Positions 42,096 through 50,285 of a stretch of 64,000 nucleotides of DNA are shown here, piece after piece. Source of the DNA: a virus. How positions within the stretch are numbered: position 1 is the stretch's first letter; every line of letters begins with the position of its first letter. The notes beneath the pieces are model-generated. The model saw only the letters and a list, made by a program, of their open reading frames with translations. It did not search any database and was not told where the DNA came from. The DNA lies in IMG/VR virus record IMGVR_UViG_3300021959_000022, positions 17,608 through 81,607 of that record, one strand, 5' to 3'. Both the position numbers and the translations under genes were made by a program.

Positions 42096-43033
42096 GCAAC
42101 AAATTCTCGGGACTTTTTAAAGACTACTTGGGCACTACTGGCAACAGCACTACCATAGAACCACCCTTTAAATTCTTACAGGATCATGTCAAGGAACATG
42201 GATGGTTCAATATCGATTACGATGTACAAGACGAGTATCTGGACACTTTCACACAATGGATCAAGTCTTCCAAGTTGAACAAGGTGGAAGGCCTCGACAC
42301 TTTTCCATTCAAGTATGTGAGCCTTGGTGCCACACAAACACTGGATTGGTTCCATTATGAATGTGCAAGGAACAAATGGCGACTCAGAATGCTCAGAGGC
42401 GAGTACCCGTACAACAGAGATGTACATGAATTCTATTGGGAATGGTTCATAGACGATGAAAACGAACCACTACAAAAAAATGATGCGGTGGTGATGAGTG
42501 TGCCTTTTTCTGGTGCAGGTCACATCCATCCGAGGTATTATGAAATATTAGAAAAGTGTGATCAACTCAATATTCCTGTTATGATTGATTGTGCATGGTT
42601 TGGTACTTGTTATGGTCTTGAGTGGACTTTGGATTTCAACTGCATCAAAGTGGTTGCTTTCTCCACAACCAAGGGTTTGGGCACAGGACAATTCAGATCT
42701 GGCATCTGCTACACCAAATGGAAATACGGCCCGATGGCTGTGCAAACAGAATGGCATCATGGCATCCATTTGAACACATATGTTGGTAACATGCTGATGA
42801 AAGAATTCAGTCCTGACACTGTGCCAAACTTGTACAGAGAATCTCAGCACGAGGTGTGCAAATACTTTGGTTTAGTACCATCGCCCACAATCCATATAGC
42901 ATCTGGCAGAAAACCAGATTGGGATTTTTTCCATAGAGATAGTTCATACAACAGAATCAACATAAGGAAGCCTGTGTTTGACTATTATAAAAATAAGTTT
43001 TATAATGTAGTTGAGGAAAGATTGAATGGCTAA
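42092..43033 (+). CDS. PLP-dependent aminotransferase-like protein (313 aa)
   Basis: The ATG at 42092 follows GGGAG with 5 bases between and is preferred to the TTG at 42080. Fold-type I hallmarks: VSLGATQTLDWFHY (phosphate-binding region), VMIDCAWFGTCYG with the Asp that contacts the PLP nitrogen, and VVAFSTTKGLGTGQFRSG with the likely Schiff-base Lys. At 313 residues it is shorter than usual (about 400), so part of the small domain is missing or reduced. It could aminate a sugar or amino acid precursor (inference). Confidence 0.65.
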   Translation: MSNKFSGLFKDYLGTTGNSTTIEPPFKFLQDHVKEHGWFNIDYDVQDEYLDTFTQWIKSSKLNKVEGLDTFPFKYVSLGATQTLDWFHYECARNKWRLRMLRGEYPYNRDVHEFYWEWFIDDENEPLQKNDAVVMSVPFSGAGHIHPRYYEILEKCDQLNIPVMIDCAWFGTCYGLEWTLDFNCIKVVAFSTTKGLGTGQFRSGICYTKWKYGPMAVQTEWHHGIHLNTYVGNMLMKEFSPDTVPNLYRESQHEVCKYFGLVPSPTIHIASGRKPDWDFFHRDSSYNRINIRKPVFDYYKNKFYNVVEERLNG

Positions 43034-43823
43034 CTTAAGATACATCACCTGTTGCAAGAATTACAGACAGCAAATTATCGAACGATTCAGACCTGCACAA
43101 AAGATACCAAAGTTCTTCAGCAAGAGCGAAATAGAAAAGATAAGGCTGTATCAATTTCAAAATGCACACAGAGCCAAGTTTCAAGAAACAGCATCCAACA
43201 TACAGTCTGTAGTTGATATGACAGACATGTTTAAAAAGATGCCATGGTTGCAGTATAGATTCGAAGAATTATTCGGCAGGGGAGAATTTTCTACTGAACA
43301 CAGCGGTAACTTTTACATCACCACACAGCCACACGATTGCCACGTTGATTTGCCCACTGAGGATGAACACACATATAGATGGTATGACAACATGATTCCG
43401 TGGAAGAGTGTGATTATTCCTCTGTTCTTAAGACATGGAACTAAAGCTTGGACAGCATTTTACAAACAAAGACGCATTGGCTATTCAGTGACGTTTGACA
43501 GAGATTTTTCCAGCAGTCAAGATAATTCTGCATACAGGATAGCAAGAGTGTATGATGGACTTATTGATCAGTTCGGCAATCCCACAGATCCTGAAAAAGA
43601 TTATGGACAGTGGAGCGAACAAAGATATCCACATGTGTCACAAAATAATTTGAGAGGTTTCGAAGAGGAAACAATATTAGAACACGAAACAGGAAGTTTA
43701 TTTGTGTTTGATGCTTGTCAGATACATGCCAGTGTGCTTCACGATGGTAAACCTGCCGACTGGATGAAGAACGGAATCAACATACAATTTTACAAATATC
43801 ATGACAGTTCAAAAGAGTTTTGA
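43026..43823 (+). CDS. Possible 2OG oxygenase-like protein (265 aa)
   Basis: HDCHVDLPTEDEH could give an H-x-D iron motif, and FVFDACQIHASVLHDG the distal His, but the usual Arg on the last strand is not clear (KNGINIQFYKY). The spacing is longer than in typical members. AGGAAAG lies 7 bases before the ATG. The neighbours are a PLP enzyme and a small unknown protein, all overlapping. The class is tentative. Confidence 0.4.
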   Translation: MANLRYITCCKNYRQQIIERFRPAQKIPKFFSKSEIEKIRLYQFQNAHRAKFQETASNIQSVVDMTDMFKKMPWLQYRFEELFGRGEFSTEHSGNFYITTQPHDCHVDLPTEDEHTYRWYDNMIPWKSVIIPLFLRHGTKAWTAFYKQRRIGYSVTFDRDFSSSQDNSAYRIARVYDGLIDQFGNPTDPEKDYGQWSEQRYPHVSQNNLRGFEEETILEHETGSLFVFDACQIHASVLHDGKPADWMKNGINIQFYKYHDSSKEF

Positions 43824-44274
43824 TGAGTTCAGAGATAAGTTTCTTGCATGGAGCGAATCTCACATAGAAAAGGTGAAACCCAACGGGTTTCCTGTTTGTC
43901 CATACGCAAGAAAAGCCAGACTGGGCAATGAGATACAGTTCATTGATGCACGGGAAAATATAAACTCTTGTGTGGACGAATTAGATCTCAAGAAATACAT
44001 GATAGCCATATGCTGGTTGGGAGACGAGATGGCATACACCCAAAAATACATCGACAAGAAGATCAAAGAGTTTTCAGAAGATCCCAAGCACACCAATCTA
44101 TTATTCTTTATCAGCAATAAAGAATCAGGTGCTTTTGTTAAGAACTTTACCAACTGCATATTTGTGCAGATCAAAAGCGATATCATGAGCAGGAGAGCCT
44201 ATCTAAAACACACTAATTACTACGATAATTGGCCTGCGGAGTATTACAAGTACATTACAGGCGAGGACAAGTAA
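43801..44274 (+). CDS. Conserved hypothetical protein (157 aa)
   Basis: Not recognised with certainty. It contains NGFPVCPYARKARLGNEIQF, a conserved-looking stretch with one Cys, and later LLFFISNKESGAFVKNF. Soluble, no membrane segment. Overlaps the preceding gene by 23 bases and precedes a radical SAM gene by 11 bases, so it belongs to the same transcription unit. Confidence 0.55.
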   Translation: MTVQKSFDEFRDKFLAWSESHIEKVKPNGFPVCPYARKARLGNEIQFIDARENINSCVDELDLKKYMIAICWLGDEMAYTQKYIDKKIKEFSEDPKHTNLLFFISNKESGAFVKNFTNCIFVQIKSDIMSRRAYLKHTNYYDNWPAEYYKYITGEDK

Positions 44275-44285
44275 AACACCGCTGT

Positions 44286-45536
44286 ATGACGCTTAAACCA
44301 CCATTAAAACAGCAGATATCCGAGGATCCTACTGCTGATATATCGCCTACTTTCTGCGTGTTACCTTTCATGCATTTGGCAACAAACGCCAGTGGCAAGT
44401 ACAGAGTTTGCTGTAATTCAACACCTGGTAAAAACCATATTGTTGATGAGAACAATGAACCCATGAAATTAGATCAGCACGACATAGAAGAAGTTTGGAA
44501 CCTTCCTTATTATCAAAAAATCAGACAGCAGTTTATTAATGGAGAACGTCCTGAAATTTGCCAGAGATGTTTTTCAGAAGAAGATGCGGGCGTTAAAAGT
44601 GCGAGGCAGAGTTACAACGAATCATGGTACAATGACACCATAGACATCCAAACAGAGTATGCTCATCCTGATATAAGATACATTGATCTAAGACTGGGCA
44701 ATCTGTGTAATTTAAAATGTAGGATGTGCAATCCGTATGCAAGTTCACAGTGGGTGAAAGAATGGAACGATGTCGTTAGCACAGCAGAATTGGTGCCCAA
44801 TGAAAAATTACCCGAAGATGAAATCAAAAGGCTATCCAACATGGACTGGTTTGAAAACAGCAAGGTATGGGATAACATTTCTAAAATTGCTGACTGCATA
44901 GAAGAAATATATCTGACCGGAGGAGAGCCGACACTCGCCACAAAACAATATGACCTGTTCCAATACTTGCAGGACAAGGATTTCGCCAAACACATACGTT
45001 TGAAATACAACACCAATCTTACAAACATTCCGGACAGGATGGTTTGGTACTGGCACTTCTTTAAAATGGTCAAGATAAATGCTTCAATAGATGCTGTTGG
45101 AGATTTGGATAGGTACGTGAGATATCCATCTTCGTGGAACAAGATTGAAGAAAACTTTAAGAAACTGAGAAGACTTAGAAACACCAGACTCCAGATTCAT
45201 TCTACCGTGCAGACTTATAACATCTTAGCACTTCCTAAATTGTATGAATGGTGCGATTCCATCATGTTCGATGATGTGTACTTAAATATTTTAAATCATC
45301 CCAAGTGCTTGAACATAAAAACACTACCTTTAGAGTTGAAAAAATTAGTTGAGGAAAGACTTCAACCATACACAAACAGGCCAAAGGTCAAACAAGTCAT
45401 CCAATACATGTACTCTGAAGATTGGTACGCAACGTACTGGAAGGAGTTTGTTGATTACACAAACGCCCTTGATAAAAGCAGAGGAGAAAATATCTTAGAT
45501 TTAGTTCCTGAGTTCAAGGAGTTCTGGAATGTCTAA
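44286..45536 (+). CDS. Radical SAM protein, twitch type (416 aa)
   Basis: The ATG at 44286 (MTLKPPLKQQISED) is preferred to an in-frame codon 57 bases earlier that lies inside the previous gene. N-terminal FCVLPFMHLATNASGKYRVC and ICQRCFSEEDAGVKS, core CNLKCRMCNPYASSQW, IYLTGGEPTLATKQ and LDRYVRYPSSWNKIEENF. Close in layout to the 37115 protein. Its end overlaps the last radical SAM gene by 8 bases. Confidence 0.85.
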   Translation: MTLKPPLKQQISEDPTADISPTFCVLPFMHLATNASGKYRVCCNSTPGKNHIVDENNEPMKLDQHDIEEVWNLPYYQKIRQQFINGERPEICQRCFSEEDAGVKSARQSYNESWYNDTIDIQTEYAHPDIRYIDLRLGNLCNLKCRMCNPYASSQWVKEWNDVVSTAELVPNEKLPEDEIKRLSNMDWFENSKVWDNISKIADCIEEIYLTGGEPTLATKQYDLFQYLQDKDFAKHIRLKYNTNLTNIPDRMVWYWHFFKMVKINASIDAVGDLDRYVRYPSSWNKIEENFKKLRRLRNTRLQIHSTVQTYNILALPKLYEWCDSIMFDDVYLNILNHPKCLNIKTLPLELKKLVEERLQPYTNRPKVKQVIQYMYSEDWYATYWKEFVDYTNALDKSRGENILDLVPEFKEFWNV

Positions 45537-46671
45537 CTTGGCAACATCGGAATACGATTTCAGTGCGATTCCGTTTGATGATATCGTTAGTGTTGGACAA
45601 AGGACACTGCTGTACAGAGATATATTTTCTGTGAGTTGGTTGTTGGGGAGATTTTGTAATTACAGATGTTCGTACTGCTGGCCATACGCCAGATCCAACA
45701 CCAAGGACCATAGACCAACTGAGTTGTGTTTACAAACCATCGACGAAATCAAAAGACAGGCCAGGGAAAGATCATTCAATTCATTCCATTTTTCATTGAG
45801 TGGCGGCGAACCAACCTTCCATCCCGGATATCTGGACATAATGAAGCATCTTGCAGATGATGTTTCCAACACCAACTACACATCTGTACACATGACATCC
45901 AATTGTTCAAGGCCGATGAAATGGTTCGAAACATATGTTGATCATGCGTCTAAGTTTCACAGGGCATCCATCACTGCCAGCCTACACGTGGAACACGTCA
46001 ACACTCCCGACCGCATGCAGGACTTCGCCGACAAGTTAATTTACTGTCAAGAACACGATGTGCAAGTCACTATCAATATGGTTATGGTTCCGGAATCATT
46101 TGATCGCTACTATGAAAATGCTTTGTTCTTCCACAACCAAGGCATAAATGTCACACTCAAGCCACAGTCGGACACCACCGCATCTAAGATTGTAGACGGC
46201 TACACGGATGAAATGAAGGAAAAATTATACAACGGCATGCCGCAGAGAGCATTCACTGAAGTTAAAAACAAATATGTCATGAGACCCAAACCCAAATTCC
46301 CTATAGAATCAAAAGAAAACATCACTCACAACACGGAAGTTCCGCAACACTTTCAAGTGGAGTTCCAAGATTCCAAGGGCAAGAAATGGTACATGGACCA
46401 AGCAGAACGATTCAATGCTTTCAATTTTAACAAATTCGAAGGTTGGGAGTGTTCATCTGGATATAGATCAATCATCATAAGGGAACCTGACGGTTCGATA
46501 AAAAGATCTTATTCTTGTGCAGATGTGCCTTTGGGTAACATCGAAACAGGATTCAAGTTGTTCGATGCTCCAATGCCGTGCATAACAAAAAGTTGTGTGA
46601 GTTCAGCGGACAGTAAAATTCCAAAACGGAAAGTCGGTAGCGGAGTTAAATTATACCCTCATTCATCGTGA
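45529..46671 (+). CDS. Radical SAM protein without N-terminal Cys region (380 aa)
   Basis: The core motif CNYRCSYCWPYARSN starts near residue 43, preceded by SVSWLLGRF, and FSLSGGEPTFHPGY follows. The C-terminal part has two-Cys clusters (WECSSGYRSI, YSCADVPLGN, CITKSCVSS) that may bind an additional Fe-S cluster. The layout differs from the twitch-type family in this window. It is the last gene of the plus-strand block; its 3' end overlaps the converging minus-strand gene by 13 bases. GGAG lies 8 bases before the ATG. Confidence 0.8.
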   Translation: MSNLATSEYDFSAIPFDDIVSVGQRTLLYRDIFSVSWLLGRFCNYRCSYCWPYARSNTKDHRPTELCLQTIDEIKRQARERSFNSFHFSLSGGEPTFHPGYLDIMKHLADDVSNTNYTSVHMTSNCSRPMKWFETYVDHASKFHRASITASLHVEHVNTPDRMQDFADKLIYCQEHDVQVTINMVMVPESFDRYYENALFFHNQGINVTLKPQSDTTASKIVDGYTDEMKEKLYNGMPQRAFTEVKNKYVMRPKPKFPIESKENITHNTEVPQHFQVEFQDSKGKKWYMDQAERFNAFNFNKFEGWECSSGYRSIIIREPDGSIKRSYSCADVPLGNIETGFKLFDAPMPCITKSCVSSADSKIPKRKVGSGVKLYPHSS

Positions 46672-46940
46672 GGTTCCTCCACAGCAGTCACATTTCTTAA
46701 TGATTGTATCACTTGGTCTCTAAGTTCTATCATATCAATTTTACCTGATTCGATTTCTCTTAGTGCAGTGACCGCCGTGGATCCTTGATCATATTCTTCG
46801 CCGGATAAAACATGATCTGACTGATTGAGTTTTGGTATTCGTCTTGCTCTATGAGCTGCCAAGATGACCGTTTCGAACTTGGAATCGATGCCTTGTTTTT
46901 CGCATGCTCTTAAAACGTCGTTAGCAAATACCCGTGCCAT
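46659..46940 (-). CDS. rpoZ: RNA polymerase omega subunit-like protein (93 aa)
   Basis: The pattern follows bacterial RpoZ: start MARV, then KFETVILAAHRARRI (compare the NRFDLVLVAARRARQM part of E. coli omega) and STAVTALREIESGKI (compare the TTVIALREIEEGLI part). Length 93 is close to bacterial omega (about 90). Bacterial omega binds the RNA polymerase beta' subunit and helps assembly. A phage copy could replace host omega and alter promoter choice, perhaps together with late transcription factors (inference). AGAGG precedes the start. Resemblance is by eye; no search was run. Confidence 0.75.
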   Translation of the reverse strand: MARVFANDVLRACEKQGIDSKFETVILAAHRARRIPKLNQSDHVLSGEEYDQGSTAVTALREIESGKIDMIELRDQVIQSLRNVTAVEEPHDE

Positions 46941-46943
46941 ACG

Positions 46944-47567
46944 TTAGGCCTCTACAGTTTCTTTTTTAGGTCTACCCTTTTTAGGTCTTAGGGTTTCGTC
47001 TAACTTGTAGGCTCTTTCCTTAAGGTCTTCTGCCTGAGCAATCATTCTTTCTGCTCTTGTGAACATATTTTTTGCTTCTATTTTTTGCGGATCGTTCTTT
47101 GGTAAGTTGGCTGCATCCTTTGGTGCTAAGTCTGTGATCTTAACGCCACGTTGATCAGCAATCATCTTGTTTAATTCGTCCAAAGCCATGGTCACATTCG
47201 CTTCTGGAGTCATTATAACATTGTATGTTGGTTGTTTGATCAATAATCCCTTGGCATGAAGATACGCCAATACGGTGGTCGGTCTCGAGTTTGCCACTGC
47301 CACTGGATCTGAAGGATCTGAAGTTGCACCCGGTAAATTTTCACCTGTGATGTCATCTGTTGGCATTGATCTTTGAGCAAGGTAATCGCCAAAGTCGAAC
47401 GCTTCTTGTCCTTCTGGTGATTCCAGGTGTGGTATTATGATGTCTGCCTCGAAAGGTCTGAGTGCATCTCTGTCTAAAACTAAAGATGATTCTGGATCTC
47501 CAGGTATAGTTTTGTATACTACAATTACTTTAGAGTTTAATTTTTTTAAAAAACCTACGTGTTTCAT
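46944..47567 (-). CDS. Conserved hypothetical protein with AT-hook-like tail (207 aa)
   Basis: Not recognised. It contains VIVVYKTIPGDPESSLVLDR, IIPHLESPEGQEAF and SRPTTVLAYLHAKGLL, and a helical C-terminal third (MFTRAERMIAQAEDLKERAY). It ends in RPKKGRPKKE, a GRP core with lysines as in AT-hooks, which suggests DNA contact. It lies directly upstream of the omega-like gene and is probably transcribed with it from the promoter at 47912-47940. A role in transcription is a guess. Confidence 0.6.
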   Translation of the reverse strand: MKHVGFLKKLNSKVIVVYKTIPGDPESSLVLDRDALRPFEADIIIPHLESPEGQEAFDFGDYLAQRSMPTDDITGENLPGATSDPSDPVAVANSRPTTVLAYLHAKGLLIKQPTYNVIMTPEANVTMALDELNKMIADQRGVKITDLAPKDAANLPKNDPQKIEAKNMFTRAERMIAQAEDLKERAYKLDETLRPKKGRPKKETVEA

Positions 47568-47576
47568 TTGTACTCC

Positions 47577-47873
47577 TTACTTCTTTTCTTCAGCAGGCGC
47601 AGGTGTGTCTTTTGTTTCACCTTCCGCTGGAGCAGGATTTTCTGCTTGTGCTTTGGCATCAACTGCTTTTACGAATTGATCTAACTTATCATATGTTTCA
47701 CCAACTGGTTTGAGTTCGTTTCCTCTGAATGCTCCACGCTGGCTCGCGATGTCAATAATTGTTCTTAGATTTCTTAAGTCTGCAACTGTAAGATTGATAT
47801 CTTGTGTAACTGGTGCATCTGCAGTCTTTTCTGTTTTTGTTTCTGCAACAGGTTGTTTTTTTTCTTCCGGCAT
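47577..47873 (-). CDS. Conserved hypothetical protein (98 aa)
   Basis: 98 residues. Both ends are Glu/Lys/Pro/Ala-rich and probably disordered; the central LTVADLRNLRTIIDIASQRG, AFRGNELKPVGETYDKL forms a likely folded core. Similar small proteins occur in T4-like cyanophages (from memory). AAGGAG lies 6 bases before the ATG. First gene after the promoter at 47912-47940. Confidence 0.65.
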   Translation of the reverse strand: MPEEKKQPVAETKTEKTADAPVTQDINLTVADLRNLRTIIDIASQRGAFRGNELKPVGETYDKLDQFVKAVDAKAQAENPAPAEGETKDTPAPAEEKK

Positions 47874-47911
47874 TTTAGTCTCCTTAATTTAATATTAAAT
47901 TATATACGCAT

Positions 47912-47940
47912 ATTATAGTTATGTATATAGGAATGATCAA
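47912..47940 (-). promoter_or_regulatory. Sigma70-like promoter TTGATC-N17-TATAAT
   Basis: On the minus strand: TTGATC (47935-47940), a 17-base spacer and TATAAT (47912-47917), followed after about 26 bases by AAGGAG and the ATG of the 98-residue protein. It would drive this gene, the 207-residue gene and the omega-like gene. Confidence 0.6.
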
Positions 47941-49118
47941 CCGTAATAAACGGTTTGGCCGAAAGGTGGTTTTACTCTGTCATTGGTATGAATGATCCAC
48001 AGTGTATCACAATAGTCAGAATCACCCCAACGATCCCAAGTTTCACCGTCTGTAAAACACACAAGCAGTTGTGGTTTTATTTCATTTTCCTGCATCCATT
48101 TCCAATTTACACTTATATCTGTACCACCGTAACCTTGTGGTTGATAATTGGTAATTGATTTACCATCCCATGATTCGAATGATTCCGGAGCATGAACTTC
48201 TGTGTCGAAACACCATATTTTAATCTTGTAGTCATCAAATTCTTCTGCAATACCATTGATCTCCCCCAAAAAATCTTTGAGCATAGATTCTGATATAGAG
48301 CCTGATGTGTCTATCGAAACACAAATATCTAACTCGTTTTGGACGTCAAGTCCTGGTAGCACTGCATTAGTCGAATACATCTTGCGTGAAGGTCTCATCC
48401 AAGAGTAGTTGTTCTTGATTTGACTTTTTATGGTCTGTCTCAGCATCGATCTCCAGTCCAATTTAGGTTGTGTGATGTCTGTGATCAGTCTTTCTAATCC
48501 TTTAGGAATATTACCAGCACCTGATGATTGTGCCGCCTTGGCAGATTGTAACAGTGAATTTTTTATTTCATCCTTGAGTTGATCTTGTTCTGATTTAGAC
48601 ATCTTGGGCATTTCGATTTTTGTTTCATTACCGTCCTTGTCCTTGATAGTGGCTTCTCCCTTATCCAAGTCGATATGGACATCGAGTGTCTGCTGTTGTT
48701 TCTGCCAATCCGATAGTTTGTCATATATCTGTTCTGCTGACAAACCTCTGTATTGTGGATCCAACAATGGAGCATCATCACCTGTAGGTTTAGATCCAAT
48801 GCCTTCATCGTCAAGTATCTGATTAATTGCATAATCGGCCGCAACATTCCAACCCTGTGGATTTCTGTCACCACGTCTTAGCATGTGTTCAAATGCCACG
48901 TGTAGAACTTCGTGTGCTAATAAGAACTCAACCTGTTTGACATCCAATCGGTCAATGAATTCTGGGGCATACCAAAGATGTCTGCCATCAGTCGCCGCAG
49001 TGCCTATTTCGGGTTTTTCTTTTAGGATAAGTCTTGTGGCCATGTTGCCAAAGAATGGTTTCTTCAGCAACAATGATATTCTGGCTGTTACGATTTTTTC
49101 TTCTTGTGGAGTTCTCAT
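47937..49118 (-). CDS. VWA-like protein with HExxH N-terminal domain (393 aa)
   Basis: The N-terminal half has FLLAHEVLHVAFEHMLRRG, an HExxH motif followed by a third His, as in the putative metallopeptidase domain that is often fused to VWA-like domains. The C-terminal half is VWA-like: ICVSIDTSGSISESML (MIDAS DxSGS), GYGGTDISVNW and LLVCFTDGETW. With the MoxR-type ATPase directly upstream (TAATG overlap) it forms the typical MoxR/VWA pair, thought to act as a metal-insertion or chaperone machine. The phage target is unknown. Confidence 0.75.
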   Translation of the reverse strand: MRTPQEEKIVTARISLLLKKPFFGNMATRLILKEKPEIGTAATDGRHLWYAPEFIDRLDVKQVEFLLAHEVLHVAFEHMLRRGDRNPQGWNVAADYAINQILDDEGIGSKPTGDDAPLLDPQYRGLSAEQIYDKLSDWQKQQQTLDVHIDLDKGEATIKDKDGNETKIEMPKMSKSEQDQLKDEIKNSLLQSAKAAQSSGAGNIPKGLERLITDITQPKLDWRSMLRQTIKSQIKNNYSWMRPSRKMYSTNAVLPGLDVQNELDICVSIDTSGSISESMLKDFLGEINGIAEEFDDYKIKIWCFDTEVHAPESFESWDGKSITNYQPQGYGGTDISVNWKWMQENEIKPQLLVCFTDGETWDRWGDSDYCDTLWIIHTNDRVKPPFGQTVYYG

Positions 49119-50197
49119 TAACCCTCCATACTCGCTACAACATATTTGCCAAACTTCTCATGGAACTTGTTGAATGATTTCAACTTGCTTGGCTTCATTG
49201 GTAGTTTGTATGTGGAAAGAGCAATCTTGGCGCCCATCACAGTCAATTCTGTGTCAAAGTTGTCCATCATAAAGTTAAGGAAACTGTCTGCCATCTTGTC
49301 AAAGTCTTTGTGTTTCTCATTCTCTTTGAGTTCATAGCACATGGACACTGCCAGTGAATACTGTCCTGACACTTCAACTTTCTTGGTCAGTTTCTTAACT
49401 TTGCCGGATAATATGTCTGTTGGGTTGGGAAGGTCAGCCGCAATTTTACGATGAGCCATAAATTTGATGGCTGTACCTTCGCCAACAGCACCTGCAACCA
49501 GATCAGTGAGCGTGTTGTCCGGCAGGTGTTCTGTTAGTAATTGACTCACGAACGACCAAGTTCTTGGTGTGGCAAATGCCTTGGAAGAACCCTTGGGATC
49601 GAAGTCATACAAATCGTTTTTAGCAAATGTGCAGTAACCCACTACATCTGCGTGAATATTATTGAGTGTGGCCCATTCGAACCAATCATCGAAGTCCACT
49701 TTCATTTCAATGTGAACAAAACGATTGGAAAGAGGAGCAGGCATTCTGAATGTCACGCCTCGGTCTGTTTCTCTGTTGCCAGCCGCCACAATTGACACAC
49801 CCTCGGGCAAGTCATATGCACCAACTTTTCTGTTTAATATAAGTTGATAGGCCGCCGCCTGCACAGCCGGAGGTGCCGCATTGATCTCATCCAAGAACAA
49901 TATAGCAGTTGAATCAGGATCCGATGGCAGTTCAATGGGTGGTGCCCATTCCATCTTGTTGGATGTTGAATTGTAGAATGGAATACCCTTGATGTCTGTG
50001 GGTTCCCACAATGGTAATCTGATATCAATCACTTCACGTGACTGTTCGTCTCCAATCTGTTTGACAATATCGGACTTACCAATACCTGGTGCACCCCATA
50101 TCATCACTGGTCTTTTTAGGCTGATACAATGTTGTAGAGCAGATATTGCCTGTTTCGGGCCTATCTGTCTGGTTGTTTCTAATACTTTGTCGCTCAT
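49118..50197 (-). CDS. MoxR-type AAA+ ATPase (359 aa)
   Basis: Walker A in MIWGAPGIGKSDIV, Walker B in ILFLDEINAAPPAVQ, sensor I in IVAAGNRETDRG, and an arginine in PLSNRFVHIEM. This layout is that of MoxR-like AAA+ proteins. It is coupled to the VWA protein gene downstream. AAGGAG lies 11 bases before the ATG and a sigma70-like promoter precedes it, so the two genes can be expressed early by host polymerase. Confidence 0.85.
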   Translation of the reverse strand: MSDKVLETTRQIGPKQAISALQHCISLKRPVMIWGAPGIGKSDIVKQIGDEQSREVIDIRLPLWEPTDIKGIPFYNSTSNKMEWAPPIELPSDPDSTAILFLDEINAAPPAVQAAAYQLILNRKVGAYDLPEGVSIVAAGNRETDRGVTFRMPAPLSNRFVHIEMKVDFDDWFEWATLNNIHADVVGYCTFAKNDLYDFDPKGSSKAFATPRTWSFVSQLLTEHLPDNTLTDLVAGAVGEGTAIKFMAHRKIAADLPNPTDILSGKVKKLTKKVEVSGQYSLAVSMCYELKENEKHKDFDKMADSFLNFMMDNFDTELTVMGAKIALSTYKLPMKPSKLKSFNKFHEKFGKYVVASMEG

Positions 50198-50224
50198 CTG
50201 TGTTTACGCTCCTTGTTATAATAT

Positions 50225-50252
50225 ATTGTAACTTCTTACTACAGAGTGTCAA
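50225..50252 (-). promoter_or_regulatory. Sigma70-like promoter TTGACA-N16-TACAAT
   Basis: On the minus strand a perfect -35 box (50247-50252), a 16-base spacer and TACAAT (50225-50230). It sits in the 88-base gap between the 2OG oxygenase gene and the MoxR gene and points at MoxR. The -35/-10 sequences equal those of the plus-strand promoter at 21330. Confidence 0.75.
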
Positions 50253-50285
50253 CCAAACCAAAATTGTTGTAAAATAAGGCTTTTT

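Noticed and set aside
46657-46673. A small stem CCTCA/TGAGG between the converging genes as terminator.
   Set aside because: Only 5 base pairs with a 7-base loop and no T-run; too weak to call.
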